Shown: piece after piece, positions 34,501 to 48,900 of the stretch
Numbering within the stretch: position 1 is the first letter of the stretch
Layout of the letters: the number at the start of each line of letters is the position of its first letter
DNA from: Burhinus oedicnemus
Lineage: Eukaryota > Chordata > Aves > Charadriiformes > Burhinidae
Length of the DNA stretch: 64,000 bases
Assembly (NCBI GenBank): GCA_008921705.1
Contig: VFFE01007128.1
Coordinates: 2,678,396 to 2,742,395 of the forward strand
Direction of reading: 5' to 3'
Notes under the pieces: model-generated
Told to the model about the DNA's origin: nothing
The model's input: only the letters and a program-made list of their open reading frames with translations
Database searches by the model: none
Program-made: the position numbers and the translations under genes

Positions 34501-36424
34501 AAAAAGTTAAAACCTAGTTGGTTGAGATCAGTTGTTAATAGTTATGTTACCTCCAGTTGTTTTGAGGCTTTTTAATCAAAAATTGATTATCTGCGATTTC
34601 ATATATTATTCCATTTTAAGGATTCACTATAGTCTGCTGCAGATTATTATAAATCATTAATTTCCCCCCCTCCAAATTATTCCCATGCATTTGGGCTATA
34701 TTTTTTGTTTGAAAGCTATTTTTTCTTTTTGCAGTTAACATAAACTAGGCTTAAGGAATATCCAGTGCTACTTTATGGGTAAATGGATTATTTTTATTTT
34801 ATTTTCAGGTCTTCACTACTTAAAATTCTTTTTTGCACAAATTAGTTGACTGACCCCTACAGAAAAGATAATTCAGAAAGCAAGGGATTTTAATTTCAGA
34901 TGTTAAAGTGAGGCTTTAGTCTTTCCTGATTCCTGTTTTACATACTTTTAAGTATTGCGGAGAAAGGAAGTGAATTTCTTGTCCATTCCTGAATTTCCAT
35001 TGTGTGCATTTTAAAAAATAAAAATTAAATTGACATTGAGTAGCCTCATGTTGTGAGAATATTCCACCGATTTGATTGTATTGAAAATTGAAGAATTATT
35101 TTTTGCAGTGACATATAATATACGTATTAGGCCAGAATTAGCTTGTACTTGTCATGTTACTGTATTTAATTATGTTCCTTAAATGATCAAAACTATTTTC
35201 ATCCTTCTTTCTAGTGAAACTTCCCTAAAGTGATGACATGTAAGTAAAGTAAAAAGAATGTTTTAGAATAGTGTAGAAATTCTTCACGTTATTATGGGGT
35301 ATTTATTAAGATGAATGTCTGTCTTAATCTAGACGCTGCTGAGAAGTTACTATACAGACTTAAATACAAATCCTTGTGATAAATTGTAACTGAGCAGTTT
35401 TCAGTAACACAATAAAAAGTGTTACCCCACATTCCAAATCTTGAACTACCAATGTTGTCCATTTGCTTCTGGTATGTCTGATGCAGAGGGGGAGCGGTAT
35501 TTTACATTCCTGAATTACGTAATTGAAGCTTTGTTTTAGTCTCTTTGATTTTGCAAATAAAATCTCAGAAATAGAAGTAGGCCATCTCTGCTAGGACTTC
35601 TTCATAGTGATATATTCCAGACTCGTAACTGATGAGAAGTCAATAGTGATCATTTTCATCTGTTGCAAATTTAATCTGAACAAACTTTTATGAACTACAA
35701 ACTAATTTGAACAGGTAACAGCCAATGCAACATTAAATTTTCCATACTATGGTTCCTGCATTTAATCATTATTCATTAATTTGTTTGGAGAAATTACATA
35801 CCTGTGCTAACATTGTGAAATAGAACTTTTACAATTCAAGTGTTCAACTTAATCATTCAGCAGCTTCTGAGTGGGTTTATATTTAGAGTTGTCTGTGCAT
35901 TTTTGTCCTATAGTCTGTCAATTAAGCCTGATATGTACCTTTTGTTGGCATGAGTTGTATGTAGTAACTGGATAAAATGTAATAAAACTGAACAAAAGTC
36001 AAATAAATGAAAGAAACATAGTTTCAATGGGAACAATAATAATTGGAATATTCAATGTAATCCACTCTTTACTCTGTGTGTGGGATATAGATATATGTGT
36101 ATGCTTAACTTCTGTGGGAGTTTTAGTTGAATGTCAGATGATTTGGCACATAGTTGAGAATGGAAGTGTTTTCATTATACTCACTAGCATTCGCAAATAC
36201 ATTTGAATACATATCTTCTAGAATTCAGATCTATTCCTGACAAAAGAAGGCATCTGCGTTTAGACTGTGCTTTTTAACCTCCTTTGATCTGAAAAGTTTC
36301 ATTGTAAAATCTGCTCTCCAGGTCTGCGTGGTTACAGAGCTTTACTTATTTGCCTTGGTGACTAATACAAGTGCTACTTCTGTTTACACTGCAGAATCAA
36401 CAGTACTCTGTGAGAGTGAACTGA

Positions 36425-36445
36425 TTTTTTTTTTTTTTTTTTTTT
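36425..36445. repeat. Poly(T) tract, 21 bp
   Basis: Uninterrupted T run in DIPK2A intron 1. Confidence 0.85.
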
Positions 36446-39400
36446 CCTTTTGAGGAAGAGCATATTATTTAGATTCTACTTGCCATGCCAGTTTGTGCCT
36501 GGGCAAACACAGTTTCATAGGATGATTTCAGCAAAGGCGTCACAAAGAGTGTAATTTTGCCATGAAGGTCTTCAGGATCATAAAGAGTAGGAAGAGAAGT
36601 CCCCACTCTGTTTTGCTTTTTAATTCCATCATATTTAAGGTGTAGCTCTTTGTTTTGGGTTGGTTTGTTTTTTAGATGGAACTCACTTTATGCAAAATTG
36701 GTAGTGACATGTAGCATCTTCTATAGCAGTTTTGAAAATTAAAAGCATATTATTTTAATGGTACAGTGAAACAGCAGCTCAAAGATGTCAGTTGTTGCTT
36801 AAACTGTTTTGGCTTTTTTTTTTTTATTTGATTGTTAGGATGAATTATATGCTTGATTATGAAAAACTAATATTCTTTTAAATGTTTAATTCAAAGAGGA
36901 TTTGTGTTATTGCAGACTACAATAGGCCTTATCAGCCTCAAGCTGGTGAGTCTTTACTGCGTGATCTAATTCACAGCTCTGAACATTCAAAACCAGTGGC
37001 AGATTTGTGTATCTTCTCATGTTTAGACAGATGGAAGTAAGGAAGGCAGATTCACTGATACTGTGTTTTATGCTTCAGTGAATTGATAAATTCACCCTAT
37101 TAATTCTCAATATTTATTCTGAGACTACAGTGTATTTTTTTTTTTTTTTTTTAAAAAGACATAAATGCAGTATTATTCTTTCAGGAACAAAGTGCCCTTT
37201 GTCCTTTTGACAGGGTTGGCTTAGGTTTTTAAGCCTTGCTTAGAGAGCTGTCTTGTAGCTGTGCTAATTAGAGCAACTAAAATATTTTTTTGATGTATGT
37301 GTCACTGGGAATGGAGGTAGCAGAAGTTTTTGTCATATTTACTGTTTTCCATCTTTCTGTTACAAGATTATACATATTTCTCTGTGAATAGAGAAAGATA
37401 ACAACTTTAATGAGGGAAAACTTACTAAGCTACCTGTTTGTAATTTTTTGTATGTATTACTATATTTTAAAACACTTTTAAAAGCTTAGTTGTGTGTGGT
37501 TTCCATGGCATTTCTGTGTGTATTCACAGATAAAATGTGAGTGGGTGCATCAGAACTGCAGATTCTTTTGTTAGATAGCTGTTTCTGGTTTTGAACAGGA
37601 GCTTAGTTTTTTATCTTAATTGTCAAATGCAGATTTTTCAGTCTTCAAATATATTCAAGTGCAAAATGATCTAATTAAGTAATTATGCTACTAATAATTT
37701 GAGAATTAAAATAAAAATTGTTACGCATTACTCTACAGAAATCTGAGATCTTTGCCAGCTATTTACTAAGCTTTTTGTTTCTCAATGCAAGTTTTTCATG
37801 GAAAACATATTTAATGACCATACAAATGTGTTCATGTCTTACTGGCTTTCAAAATTTTAATACATGAAGGAAAAAAACCATGTTAAGTTAGCTGCAATTT
37901 CATATAGAAACATGCTTTTGAAATAGAATAGGACAAAAAGTTACAAATCTGTGCTTGCAAAGACAACAGATCTGTGCTTCAATTAATATTCTTGTCAAGT
38001 TCACTGAGTGAATATAAAACTGCTGAATGAGGCACTTGTACATATTTTTATTCCCTTCTTCGGCTACTGACTTGGGTAATGAAGTGTAGATGTGGCTGTT
38101 ACATGCCAGTTGGAAGGGAGCCAAAACGGAGATGTTGTTTGTACATGTGCAGATGTTGGCAGGATTCCCTGCACTCCTGTTGTCAAAAGGTCTTTTTATT
38201 GCCACAGAGTTATAAATATATCTGTGTTACAGTATGGCATGCAGATATTTTACTAGTAATGTTTGGGGTATTCACTTCTTAATAAACCAAACTGCTTCTA
38301 GAATTTCTTGTTTGAAATGAAATTCAGCATACACAATGCAGGAAGCATAATAGATGTGTTTTGAAGATCAGTGTACCATTGTGACTAACACTGTACTTTC
38401 AAAACCAGTTTAATCCATTACATAAATCCCTGCTGCTGCTGGGAAGGAGGGTCCTCTTAGCTCCTTTCCTCTCTTCTGCACCTGGCCATTCAGTCCTTCT
38501 CCCTTTCTTTTGTCAGTACTAGCATGATGTGGTGATGTGATGAGCTGGATCAGGCTGCTGATCCAACTGAACACCAGCCCAGCAAGTACCGGCTGCATTG
38601 CTTTCCTAATGACATGAAGGAGGGGATTAAAATGAGTGTGCTTGATGGGCTGGGAGAGATGGACACCTTTGCCTCCAATGGTAGCGTGGCCTTTGCTAGG
38701 TTCAACTGTTTGTGCCTAAATTTGTGTTTGGAAAGGGAGGAAAAGGCATAAGCAGAGCAGGACTGGCATATAGGAGAGTAGAGGGGTGGAAAAGAAAAGG
38801 AGTGGGGTGGTCCAAAGTCATGCTTAAATACAAATATTTAGGCATCTTTGCTGTAGCAATTGAATTGAATATATTGCATTGAGTACTGATAAAATGCAGC
38901 AATATGAAAATGTTATGCACAGTTGGTGTAATCAGTTAAACCTGTGTTTATCAGAAAATGTAATCAGGTAAGTTTTCTCCAATTTAAGATATAAATTTGG
39001 GTTTATAAGACATGGATAAAGTAGACTTGTGTGAGTACAGGATTGATAGGTACACACATTTGGACTTCCCCAATACTAAGCTGTATGGCTTTTTCCTGAT
39101 AGATACTGGTAGGCAGTATTTTGAATTTTCCCGTATGTCCTTTGATCCCACTCACCGGAATGAAAAATTTTTGCTTGCTCAGAGTTCTCTGGAGGTTATG
39201 CCTTAGCACCAACTCCTGCTTGCTTCTTTTTGAGTGAAGTGACGTGTTCCTTTGTAAATAACTAATTTCATTTGACGGACAACAGCCATTTGCTTATTGG
39301 TTTGTTTTGATCCAGGACTTAATACAGCGATGATAAATGTGCGTGAAATCTCATTTTGGTGGCGTTTATTGATGCCTCAGGCATGAGTTTTCATTATATT

Positions 39401-42400
39401 GGTCTGTTTGTAGAATAAGTAAGGAACACTGAATTAGCACACACTTTTGTTGGAAGGTTATTTTACGAACCACAAAACAAGCAAAAAAACCCAGCCAACT
39501 TCTTAACTGTGGAATGTATCACTTGACTTGCCCTGAACTAGTGGATAGTTGCCTGTACTTACCACCTTCATAAATTGCCCTGAATTCTGCAGATGAAAAA
39601 ACTGAAGACTGGATAATGTCATCCTTATTGCATAGTTGATTCAGTTAGTGAGAGGGATTTAGTTCTGCTCAATTATATGGTATCACAGCTTGAAAATATC
39701 ATACCGCTCTCAAAACCATCAGATTAATTCTGTATCATCCTTAGGATTTTTCACGATCAGATTCACCTCGGTGGGTAGACCAGGTGATCAAACTAGAGTA
39801 GAAGTCCAGACACTTAGGCACCCCAAAAACTTTGAACCTATTCTGTTATTACTATGGGTCTGATGTCCTTTTGACCAGCCAAGAAAGGTTCTTCTTTGCA
39901 ATGGTAAGCACAGTTATTTCCCCTAAAATTGTCTTCCACACTTGTCATGTTAGAGTTTAGCTTAATGGCTTTTGCCATAAAGATGGCAAACTATGTCAAA
40001 CTATGTTAATTATGATTTTAATTTTTTCACAGGTACTATATAGACAAGATTTGCTATGTAGAAATTTTGAAAAGTCCTTCAAAAGTATATAGAGGACATA
40101 CTGAGCCAGAATAGTCTGGGATGGATGCTCAGCTTCCAGTAAGATCCAATTATCAAATACTGTTAACATGTAAACAAATGGGTATTTTTACTGTCTCAAA
40201 ATTATATTTAAAATAATTTTAAAACTGTAGATTAACAAATTGCAATGTTCTTAAGTGTTCCAGGCAAGGACTGCTGGAAGCTACGTGCAAGTTAACTTGG
40301 TACTCAGCCTTCATTTTAGATATGGGCTCAGTTAGGACCTCCATAACATTTTATTAAATACTTTAATTATATCAAACAAAAAGTGTTTTAATGACTGTTA
40401 AGTTATGCCCTTTTAACAAAAGCCATTTAAATGTGAAAGTGGACATTTTTCGTATGAGCTTTCTAGTTTGCACAACTTCTCGATGAGGGTCGCTAGATAA
40501 CATTAAACAGTGTGTCCTAACATCATAAGGCTTGTATTCAGAGTGGAAATCTTAAAACGATAATCTTGTATGCTCTGATGCTACCTTCTTAATACCTTAA
40601 GTATTTTACAGTTTTGGTAATAATACTTGCCTTGAGCTTTTCTGTTCTTAACTTTATAAAAATAAAAATTTAGTGATGACTGCCCTTATGCTGGAGGATT
40701 AAGCACTTCAGGTTCTCCCCTGCCATGTGATCAGAAGTACATCGATTCCTTCTTATTTGACAGGTATGTATTTGGAATAAGATACACAAACAATCCTTAC
40801 TTGACATTATGAAGCCAAGGAAGAGCTCTGAGTCACTTAGCATAGAAATTGGCAAGGAGCATACTTCCAGAGCAGAAACCTCAATCCTGAATCTTCTCTC
40901 TTTTGTCTGAAAGGCCTTTAGAAGAAGGATGGTGAGCATGCTTTAGGTAGGTGAACTGGTTTGCTAGGCTGGAGACTCCAAAGTGAGAGACATACGAAGC
41001 GTTAAGAGTGACATTCTCCAATATCAGTGGCATAGAAATGGAAAGGAATGCCCAAATTTTTTCTTTACCTCCTTTTTTGGGGGGGGGTGGTGGTGGAGGA
41101 AGTATCATTTGGACTCTCAATAATAACTGTTCCTTTTTCCTAGTCACCTCTGTATAGTTTTGTACTACTTCAGGTAATGATTCGGAATGGGTGAGAAAGG
41201 AATTGTAGCTGCCTATGAATTGCTGGGAGAAGTTGCACCGTTGAAGCACTTGTGTTTGCCAAAGGCTTTGATGTGCTTTAGTAAACCTTTTCATTAGTAG
41301 CATTTGTACTTAAAAATTCTGTAACTAAGATTCCGGTTTTGTAGTGAAATAACTTATTAGATGGAGACAATCCCTCCACAGAATTTTTTCTTACCTCCTG
41401 AAACCTGCAGCTGTTGTGAAATCCTGAAAATTTGGTAGAACTAAGAGAAACTATTGTTGCAGTGCTGAGCAAGTGTTCCTGTTTTACTTTTTCTTCCTGT
41501 GTGTTTACCAGCAGTGTCTTTTAAAAGGTAGGGGAGGCAACTACAAGAATTTTCCTCTTGGATATTGCTAGAGGATTCATTGATCCAATGGCCTTTTGGG
41601 TCAGAGGCCAGTTAGCATTCTTTTTAATGAAACTTGGTTCCTGCCATGGGACCATACCCAGAAAACGACTAGTGAAATATGCAAGCAAGCTCTGTGAGTA
41701 AAGGTTGGAGTGCATATTGGTGATTTATATTATTGTATTGACTGTCATGATATAAGCAAATCTATTTTGGTTTTTCAAGGCTTTTTTAATACTAAATTTG
41801 AAGTCTTAGTGTGTAACTTTGCTGTTTGCATTTCAAGAATAAGCATTAATCCTTGGGAGTAGATGTGGCTTGCAGTTCCTTGTGTATTACAGAGCTTCTA
41901 GTGTTTCTGGCCAGCATCAGTATTCTAACCTTGGCTTAGCATCAGCTGATGCCTAGTGCTTAATATAAAATGATCAAAACTTTGTTATCAAAGGAAGCAC
42001 AGACATAGGTAAAATTAAGAATTCTTGTAGGGTATGGGTTCTAAGGCTATGGTGGTTGTGTGTGTAAGCACTCTAACTTTTCTTAATTTTTTTTTTTTAA
42101 AGTGAGATACATACACAGATGGGTGAGTGCTGGGCACCTCTTCACTGACTGGTCTTGTAGTTCAGATCTGTTCTACATGATGTGTAGATCCTTCCAGTGT
42201 CTCTTTTCTCAGTTTACCATAAATGTTTTCTGCCATCATGGATTCCAGCAGGTAAAAAGCTTCCATTCAGGCTGAAATCCACCATGCTGTTCAACCCAAG
42301 TGTGGTAAAAACCTTTGATATATCCTCATTGCAGAATTGATCATGAGTTGCTTCTGGTGACACAATAGCAAGGTAGTGCACGAGGAAGGAGCATGTGTAC

Positions 42401-43090
42401 ATAGTGGTATCTCCTAATTCTTAAAATTAGTGTCCATTATATTCTTAGAGTGCTAACTTTTATACATTTGAGGCTTCTTAATTTAATATTTTTATGGTGT
42501 CTTCCTGATGCATAGTATGGAGGATACATTTTAAATGCTTGTCTGTTCATGTTGAAGTCTAAGGGCACATTCAGCACAACCGAAGTAGGAAAAAATGCTG
42601 GTGTGGTTTGGTGGTTTTTTTTTTTTTTTTAGTTGCTTGTAGTATGTTATTACTATTCAGTCTCTTAGTTAAATTCCAAGAAAGCTACTATTGGAGACAG
42701 ATTTTACTTTTGATAAAAAATGTTATCCAGCTGTAATAAACACACAGAGTATGTATGTAGCAGTTAATCAAGAGGTAGATTGTTAAGGAGTACTAGAGGC
42801 ATAAGAAACCCTAAGCTTGCTTTTATACCTTAATCAGTTCTGTAATCCTTTCTGTGAGAGATTTTCAAGTGAGAGGATCCTCAAAGGAATCCAGTCAACT
42901 GGGAAAAATGGGAAGGCGGGGGGAGGAGTGTGGAGAGAAGGAGGTGTCACTTTTTAAAGCTTTTTCCTTTAGGTTATTAAAAAATTGCTTTTAATTAAAA
43001 ATATCAGATGCATAACTATCTTGGTGGGAAGTATACCTGCATTAGTACAACAGATGTGTATAAAACACCAATAGAAAAAGATGGTGGAAT

Positions 43091-43138
43091 TGTGCGTGTG
43101 TATGTGAATGTGTATATATGTGTATATATAGTATATGG
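43091..43138. repeat. TG/TA-rich microsatellite-like patch
   Basis: Imperfect alternation of TG and TA (TGTGCGTGTGTATGTG..., then TATATATGTGTATATATAG), about 250 bp before the exon 2 acceptor. Confidence 0.7.
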
Positions 43139-43388
43139 AAAGCTAGATAAGGGGGGTATATTATTTCAGGTCCTCCAGCTCTTTCTCTTTGGTAGTCTAG
43201 CAGGGCCTCTTGCGCACATAAATATATTTTGTGTTGTTTTTTTCTTTCCCTTCAAAACTTAAAAGTATATGGAAATGTAGCATTGATGGGTATTTACAGA
43301 TGTCTGTTCTAAATTTTATTGAACAACCTTTTAAAAATCTAAGCTGTTTTGTATTAATGAAAATTTTAAAAAATCTTTTTATATACAG

Positions 43389-43692
43389 AGTTTTCCATCT
43401 GATGAGGGTTGGCCGTTCGCAAAGTACTTAGGAGCATGTGGAAGAATGGTGGCTGTCAATTACGTTGGAGAAGAGCTGTGGAGTTACTTTAATGCACCAT
43501 GGGAGAAGCGAGTGGATCTGGCCTGGCAATTAATGGAAATAGCTGAGCAGCTGACAAATAACGACTTTGAATTTGCACTCTACCTCCTTGATGTCAGCTT
43601 TGACAACTTTGCAGTTGGACCGAGAGATGGGAAAGTTATCATTGTAGATGCAGAAAACGTTCTGGTAGCAGACAAAAGGTTAATCAGACAGA
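43389..43692 (+). CDS. DIPK2A: DIPK2A exon 2 (residues 219-319 plus 1 nt)
   Basis: Second coding exon, 304 bp, joined in phase 0 to exon 1. It starts AGT TTT CCA (SFPSDEGWPFAKYLGACGRM) after a TATACAG acceptor and ends at CAG A|GTAAGT, phase 1, with a near-perfect donor. It encodes the conserved core of the kinase-like fold: VAVNYVGEELWSYF, WEKRVDLAWQLMEIAEQL, the catalytic-loop-like LLDVSFDNFAVG (D286, D290, N291) and the DFG-equivalent IIVDAENV (D305). The motif assignments are inferred from the order of elements in the family. The peptide is essentially identical to the human exon as I remember it, which shows strong purifying selection. Human DIPK2A is about 430 residues, so about 110 C-terminal residues are still missing. 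Confidence 0.96.
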
Positions 43693-44000
43693 GTAAGTGT
43701 CGTCTTTCTCTCCCTTCCCCTCACCCCAGCTCTCTTGCTTCTTTCTCTGAAAGCACAATATTTAAAGTATGTGTAATTGCTAAATACCCATTTTGTTGGC
43801 TTTATAACTAGACTACTAATTAATAAACCAATTAGCTTTCTTCTGCAATTAGACTACTAATTAACTTGACCAATTTGCCAATTTTATGAAGCATTGCGTT
43901 TACCTGAACTTAATTTACATATGCTTTTAATCTCTCTAATCCTGCTTAAATGGAGAGGTAGGGATGCATGAAGGGGGTTTGGATTTTGCATGGGTTTGTA

Positions 44001-44043
44001 CAGATGGATGGACAGATAGACAGATGGGCTGGCTGGCTGGCTG
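44001..44043. repeat. Tetranucleotide patch (GATG/GACA then GGCT)
   Basis: CAGATGGATGGACAGATAGA leads into GGGCTGGCTGGCTGGCTGAC, giving two adjoining short tetranucleotide repeats. Confidence 0.8.
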
Positions 44044-45879
44044 ACTTGTCTACCTTAGCTAAAAGAGAGAGGTTCCTTTCGTCTTTTCCAGACGTCTGTA
44101 AGGATGAAAGCCTTGGCATTCTATTTTCTGTGAATGACAAGACAGTCTTCCTGCCCGTTTTGGCCTTAGTTACACAGCCTGTCTCTGGTTCAGTTGTTCA
44201 GGTTGATGCTCTGTAATCATGGAACTGAAGGAATGGGTAATTTTAATGCTGTTTCCAAATGGGAATAGTGAAAATTCATCCAGCTTTCTGTCAACTGTAA
44301 AAGCTCGGAGCAGTGGCAGCAGGAGAGATGTTTGACAAAGTGGCATTACATGGGTTTATATTCCTTTTTAGCTTCTAAGGAAAACTTTACAGACCCAAGG
44401 GCTGGAGGCATTGAACATGAAACCCTAAATTCTGCAGAAGTTCGTGGCAATAGGCCAAGTGATTCCAGTTTGCTTTGGGTGAATGGATTTTTTTTTTTTA
44501 TACTTTGCAAATAGACTTCATATGCTGTGCTGCTGAATTAACTTTAAGACTGCATTTTATATCTACACACTTTTCTACAAGGAAGTATGTTTTTGGGTTT
44601 GGTTGGTTTTTTGGTGCTGTGGGGTTTTTTTAGTGTGTTTTTTCTTGTATTAGATTTACTATACGTTCTCAAGGAGCTTAGATTAAAATTATCTGAGCCT
44701 ACCAAGAAAACCTTGGCTATCCAGTACATTTATTTTAGTAGTTACAGGCCACACAAATAAACTCTTTTTTTTTTTTTTTCTTTTTCCACCCTCTTAAAAT
44801 ACTACTAGTTAAGACATTGCCTTTTGGAGCATGTCTGAATTGCCTGGTCACAAAGCTTACCAAATGAACTCTGAAAAAGTTGATGTGTGCTTGCAATAGG
44901 AGCAAGTAGCATCTTGCAGAAGCTGAATGCTGAAAGTGTCATGCTTACATCTGTTCTTTGTAATTCTCAGACTAATTTGGATCTAACTAGGATTTTACTG
45001 GGTGATTTGCAGTCTAACAATTAATCAAGAACACAGAAAACAAATGAGGACACAAGAAAGTTCTCAGTCTTTGTATAAACTTGACATTTAATACTGATTT
45101 CATTTATCTCCTGGAAAGTTTCATTAAGCAATCTCTGTCTAGAGTGATTAATATAACTGTTTAGGTATTAGAATATGTACATTCTGTCCAATTGCACTGT
45201 ACAGTAATATCTAATTGTACTCTATGTAGGATACCATAGTTGAGTTTGCTGAAGTACTTTTTTCTTATTCTCCTTTGCTAGCTTTTTTCCATTTTGAGTT
45301 TGCTGTTCATTGTACAAATTTTACATCATATTTTTATAGTTTTTGCAGTCATCCTTCAGTACACTTTTTTCCTAGTCTGGCGTGCAGTGCACCATAAATG
45401 AGTAGACCACTAGTCAGCTCAGACTACCAAACACAGATACATTTTTTCTTTATACATCACAGTGCTAAAAGAGATCTGTAAAACTATGAGTCTCCCTGAC
45501 AAGGACCTCTTCTCAAAGCTGGCAGTAATCTAGAAACTTTAGATGAAAGTTTTCTAACAAAAAGTAGTTAGGACTCGTGAGATCTCTCACGTAGTAGTCT
45601 TTTACATATTATCGTATAAGGTATTTTCTGTAAATCAGGTTTTCAGTTAAAGAAAGCTTTGTGACAAGGCCACTAGTTACATCTTCAAATTTTGATAACT
45701 TTTTTACTACATATAAAGAAGGGTTTATACATGTATGTAAATGCCGTTTTTTTGTTGATTTTTTTTTTTTTCTTCAAAGATTCTACGTAATGCATCTGCT
45801 TTTTTCTACACACTTCTTAGCTACTACCGTGTCTAAAGTAAGAGGTTGGATGTTTCAGAAGTTTATGGCAATTACTTTG

Positions 45880-45883
<4 letters not shown>

Positions 45884-45934
<51 letters not shown>
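45884..45934. repeat. Poly(T) tract, 51 bp
   Basis: The longest homopolymer in the window. No retroelement body was recognised on either side, so slippage expansion is as likely as a minus-strand retrotransposon tail. Confidence 0.9.
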
Positions 45935-45937
<3 letters not shown>

Positions 45938-48900
45938 TTGCACTCCTGCTGCCTCAACTTCGATCTCCAGGAACTGCAAACATGCAGACTGAAACTTGTA
46001 AACTTTCCAGTGGGCCTCAGATGTCAAGATCATTATGATCTTAAGAAGAAACTAGCATGAATAACTGCAGCATCTTTTCTTTCTGAGGCTTCCAGAGTAT
46101 AGCATAGTCTGATCCTTGTTGCCTTGAACTTCAAGACATGGTGTATCTGGTACTTTTTCATTGTGAGAGTCTCTTATGAGACAGTTCAAATATGTTAAAC
46201 TTTGTATGCTACTCTGATTTGCCACAAAGGCTAGATTAAATGTGATTTTCTTTACATTTATTAGAGTGGAGACCTTGGCTACGTTTAAAACACACTAAAA
46301 TGTTTTTGTTCTCTACAGGCAGTCTGATGGTTTTGTAGAAACTAGCAATGGTGCTTTCATGGATTCCTGTTTTTTTCCATATGATGTCTGAATTCAGTGC
46401 TGACTTCTAAGCTCTTTTGTTAGTTATCTGTGTTGTTTGGAACCTCTGATTTGGAGATTAGGATAGATTGGACTGTGAAACCTCTGTAAAATGCACTTGT
46501 CCAGTCAGTATCAGAGAAATGTTTGAGGGAAGTATATTTCTCAATTTGAAGATTTGGCGTGTAGCCTGCTCAAACTGCTTTTGAAGTTTGCCATGGTTTC
46601 TTTCTATCTCACAGTCTTCCCCAAATCCAGTCTATTAAATGGAAAGTTCATTACTGTTGATTTCACCTACTTTTTTTTGTTGAAGTTGCAATATACAGAC
46701 CTGCTAATTTATTTGATAGCCTTCATCTGACTAGCTCACTCATTAGCATCACTTTCTACTTTAAATGTCTGCCAGTTTTTTGTTTTCTGTTTTCCTTATT
46801 TCCAGATCATGTTCAAAGATGTACAACTAGTTTAAATAGACCTTTATCTCCTTCTAGTTTCATTTTAGGGTGTTTTAAAGAAATTTTTCCTACGCTGATT
46901 TGTCATTTTTTTAATGTGACTCTCCTGATCTGACAAGTGTTGGTTTGCCTAGGGTACTTCTAAGCATCAGATTCTCTTTATATTTCATACTGAGTTTTAT
47001 GAACGCATTTCACTATTCTTCCAGGCAAAAGTCTTTGGTCAGACTTGTACTGTACACTACACTAATGAGCTTTTGCTTGATGCAGAAAGGGCCCGTAGCT
47101 GCTAGATGTCTTTGTAGAGTGTGCACGCAGTGTTAGGACAGTGCAGAGCCTGTTGTTTTGGCAGCAGATGAGTCTGGAAGTATGAGAATATACCTGTTCT
47201 GTGTGGTTCAAAAGCTAGACAAATTTAAGGAGCATTAGTAATGAATGTTTGCCACAAATACTGACTTGCATGTTCAGGTCAGAGCAGGAAAGTTTTGACT
47301 TTAAAAGAAAAAAAAATCTAAGGCTGTTTTTTTATATTTGGTGGATTAACTCCAGTCTTCTGAGAACAGAGATGTGAAAGCAGAATATACTTCAAAGCAA
47401 AATAGACTGTTTAATATACAGCTTGTGTTCAGATACAGAAAGAGGTTTTTTTTTTTAGGCCAGAGTTTCAAATACCTTGTTTTAATACACATCTTTCTGT
47501 TCTGAACACGATGCTTTTGTATATGCTTAACTTTTATTACAGATTCTAGCTTTTAATACTATTAATGGAGGCTTAGTGCATCCATTCAATGTGCCTTTGG
47601 TATAACTACAGATTCCCAAATAGGTGCCCTGTAGCTTTTTAAAGGAATGGGGTTTTCAAAAGCTGGTACATTTTTATTTTGTGCTTTTTTTCCTCCAAAA
47701 ATAATTCTGAAACTCCTGAAAATAGTTGAGCAGCTGATTTCATTGCTTCCAACCATTATGCAGTTTAATTTTTACTTGAAAGTTCATCATCTTGGTTGTT
47801 CAGGCTGGCGTAGGGATGTCTGGGTTTCTGTAAAATCTAGCAGTTCTCAGTGTGCAGCTATGTCACCCGGACCTTAATAGATATTTTTTTCTTACAAGAA
47901 AACTTACAGGTTTTTTTTATTATTTTGTGGGGATTTTTGACAGTTTCATATATTAAAATTTTTTCACGCTGGTGCAAATAAACTTGCAGTTTCACTGTGG
48001 GAAGAAGGGCCTACCTCCATCTGGAGAGAGCATGAAGAAATAATGATTGGAATTCTGAGGAAATCAAAAATCAGTGGAATATTTTGAACTTGCTGACTTC
48101 AGTGCCTCACAGTAGAAAATTAGTATACCAATAACGGGCCTAATTATTTCACTTCTTGTAGAATATCAAGAGCAGTCCTAGTTGTTTATTTAGATAGTCA
48201 TTTTAGAAACTATATGTTGAGATGGTTGAGCTTAACATGCTCGTGCTTGCTTTCCTAAGGGTAAATTTAGAGCTCTGGCAGAAAGCAGATGTAGTTGTCA
48301 ACAGCTTCTAAGAACTGCTCTCTTTAAGGGAGCTCTTTCTTTGTCAACAGCCAGCACACTCCGTGGATGAGTGGAGAATATTTGTACAGCGAATGCACAA
48401 AGTGACATGAATACGGCAAAGCATACTTTGGCTTTCGGTTTCTTGACACTCATCGCTGACTTGTTCTCAAGTTCTAATATGGACCATTAATCAATATACT
48501 TTTTTTAAAAAAACGTCGATTTCTCTCTTAATTTGCTTACTGTTTTATAAAAGTTACACATGTGAATGCCTGACTTTCTTTTAAAGTCTGGCAGCTATCC
48601 CTTTGTTTGTCTTAGAGGAAAATCAGATTTGACCAAGGATGGAAAAACATGTTTATTTCTCAGACTACAGCCTTACATTCTTTGACTTAGATGCTGTTGG
48701 TTGTGTTTGATTTTGTTGGTGGTGATGTTTTGTTTAAAAACTTCCTAGTTTATGAAGGAGGAGAGCTTGACGAGGAAGATAAAAACAGTTTAATAGCTGT
48801 CCCTTCAGCTGTTCACCTTTGAGTCCTTCTCAGCTGTACATACTACTACGGTTCTCCCCAGTCTTTTTTGCAGATACGATCAGCTATTCCCTTTCAGTAG

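Larger units (their letters stand above)
28535..43388 (+). other. DIPK2A: DIPK2A intron 1 (14,854 bp)
   Basis: Bounded by GTAAGC at 28535 and a TATACAG acceptor ending at 43388. The first 300 bp continue the CpG island; the rest is A/T-rich. It contains T runs (32539-32554, 36425-36445, 37135-37152, 42615-42630), an A-rich stretch near 31140-31154 and a TG/TA-rich patch at 43091-43138. No exon, RNA gene or interspersed repeat was recognised. CR1 copies, frequent elsewhere in the window, seem absent here. Confidence 0.85.

Noticed and set aside
44544..44729. Short ORF with Lys/Thr/Asn-rich text
   Set aside because: Low-complexity T/G-rich DNA read in antisense; no support as a gene.
45661..45936. 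91-codon ORF with a poly-Phe end
   Set aside because: The Phe run is just the 51-bp T tract being translated.
47775..47880. Possible DIPK2A last exon (GGGATGTCTGGG reminiscent of the W-D-V-W codons)
   Set aside because: The frame before and after does not encode the expected residues and there is no proper acceptor.
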